Below, one piece after another: positions 25,779-26,238 of a stretch of DNA of 26,238 bases; the stretch's first letter is position 1, and every line of letters begins with the position of its first letter. The notes beneath the pieces are model-generated. The model worked only from the letters and a program-made list of their open reading frames with translations, made no database searches and was not told the DNA's origin. Source of the DNA: CAUTNH01 sp963543845 (lineage in GTDB: Bacteria; Bacillota_I; Bacilli_A; Acholeplasmatales; Acholeplasmataceae); assembly GCA_963543845.1 (NCBI GenBank), contig CAUUCL010000014.1, positions 1 to 26,238 on the forward strand. The letters run 5' to 3'. A program made the translations under genes and the position numbers.

Positions 25779-25785
25779 AAAAAAA

Positions 25786-25861
25786 TGGCGGTCCCGACGG
25801 GACTTGAACCCGTGATCTTCTGCGTGACAGGCAGACATGTTAACCACTACACTACGAGACC
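25786..25861 (-). tRNA. tRNA-Asp (anticodon GTC)
   Basis: The acceptor GGTCTCG pairs with CGGGACC, and the anticodon loop CTGTCAC gives GTC. CCA is encoded. It is the middle gene of the triplet. Confidence 0.97.
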
Positions 25862-25867
25862 ATTTAT

Positions 25868-25944
<77 letters not shown>

Positions 25945-25952
25945 ATATTTAT

Positions 25953-25971
25953 TATGTATCTAAAATACATA
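25953..25971 (-). other. Short hairpin in the leader of the fMet-Asp-Phe tRNA transcript
   Basis: A 7-bp inverted repeat (TATGTAT with ATACATA) around a 5-base spacer lies between the -10 box and the tRNA-fMet 5' end. It could help processing of the 5' leader or could be chance in AT-rich DNA. Confidence 0.3.
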
Positions 25972-25980
25972 GCGATATAA

Positions 25981-26009
25981 ATTATATCATAAAATTATTT
26001 TTTTTTCAA
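25981..26009 (-). promoter_or_regulatory. Promoter of the fMet-Asp-Phe tRNA operon
   Basis: On the minus strand TTGAAA (26009-26004) and TATAAT (25986-25981) are exactly 17 bases apart. TGA before the -10 makes it extended as well. This is the best sigma-70-type match in the window. Confidence 0.85.
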
Positions 26010-26238
26010 ATTTTAAGATGGTAAACAAAATTTTGTGCATAACTAACTAGTCATACACGTAAGTATTCAACAAGGATATAAAAATGAAATTTATTTGAAA
26101 AAATGCTATAATGTTTTATGGAATTTTTAGATAATCAGATAGTAATATGAATTTTTCTTAAAAGAAAACTCCTGTGATATTTTATTTCCCGAGTTTGCCA
26201 GTTAATTAAATAATATTTTAAAATTCAAGAATTGCATT
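26010..26238. other. AT-rich intergenic tail without an assignable gene
   Basis: No open frame of useful length is seen on either strand. The stretch holds an outward plus-strand promoter near 26104. An ATG at 26118 opens only a 10-codon frame before TGA. A near-palindrome TTTTCTT/AAGAAAA lies at about 26154-26169. The window ends before the transcribed unit can be identified. Confidence 0.6.
26104..26112 (+). promoter_or_regulatory. Outward extended -10 promoter near the right edge
   Basis: TGCTATAAT is a perfect extended -10 element, with ATGAAA 17 bases upstream (26084-26089) as a possible -35. Transcription would start near 26119 and run off the window; the transcript is not identified. 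Confidence 0.55.

Noticed and set aside
26118..26150. Second leaderless gene starting at ATG 26118
   Set aside because: The frame stops after 10 codons, so it cannot be supported as a gene.

Overview
The window is a very AT-rich bacterial chromosome segment with a Firmicutes/Mycoplasmatota character. The cues are the base composition, leaders with AGGAGG-type ribosome sites, extended -10 promoters, and tRNA groupings (Arg-Pro, fMet-Asp-Phe) that recur in Firmicutes tRNA arrays. TGA, TAG and TAA all serve as stops and Trp is written TGG, so the genetic code is standard. This argues against Mycoplasma proper and for relatives such as Acholeplasma, Haloplasma, RF39 or Erysipelotrichia-like lineages. 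The genus cannot be settled from this sequence.

Region 1 (1-10666) is the 3' part of an operon for very large surface proteins. Two tandem, apparently paralogous type II membrane proteins each have a cytoplasmic N-terminal part, one membrane helix and a long outside region with InlB-like repeats. The first continues upstream beyond the window and has a coiled-coil tail. They are followed by a 1459-residue lipoprotein with two InlB B-repeats and BspA-type leucine-rich repeats, then a strong terminator.

Region 2 (10690-15093) is a small accessory block. It holds two convergent AlbA_2/Schlafen-type ATP-binding regulator paralogs, which share a bidirectional terminator, and a DUF4143-type AAA ATPase. 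Each regulator has helically phased direct repeats directly upstream of its -10 box: three 10-bp units for the first, five perfect 11-bp units for the second. The second array contains the -35 element. This looks like a pair of self-regulated units.

Region 3 (15105-25944) is bracketed by two minus-strand tRNA triplets (Arg-Pro-Gly and fMet-Asp-Phe). Between them lie an unrecognised 169-residue protein and a four-gene operon. The operon encodes a membrane domain fused to an ABC ATPase with a possible leaderless start, a permease with a coiled-coil N-terminus, a small membrane-anchored protein, and a 1552-residue lipoprotein with divergent repeats and a probable beta-helix. The organisation suggests export or surface assembly built around the giant lipoprotein.

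The last 290 bases hold the fMet-Asp-Phe tRNA promoter and an outward plus-strand promoter reading off the window, with no gene I can assign.
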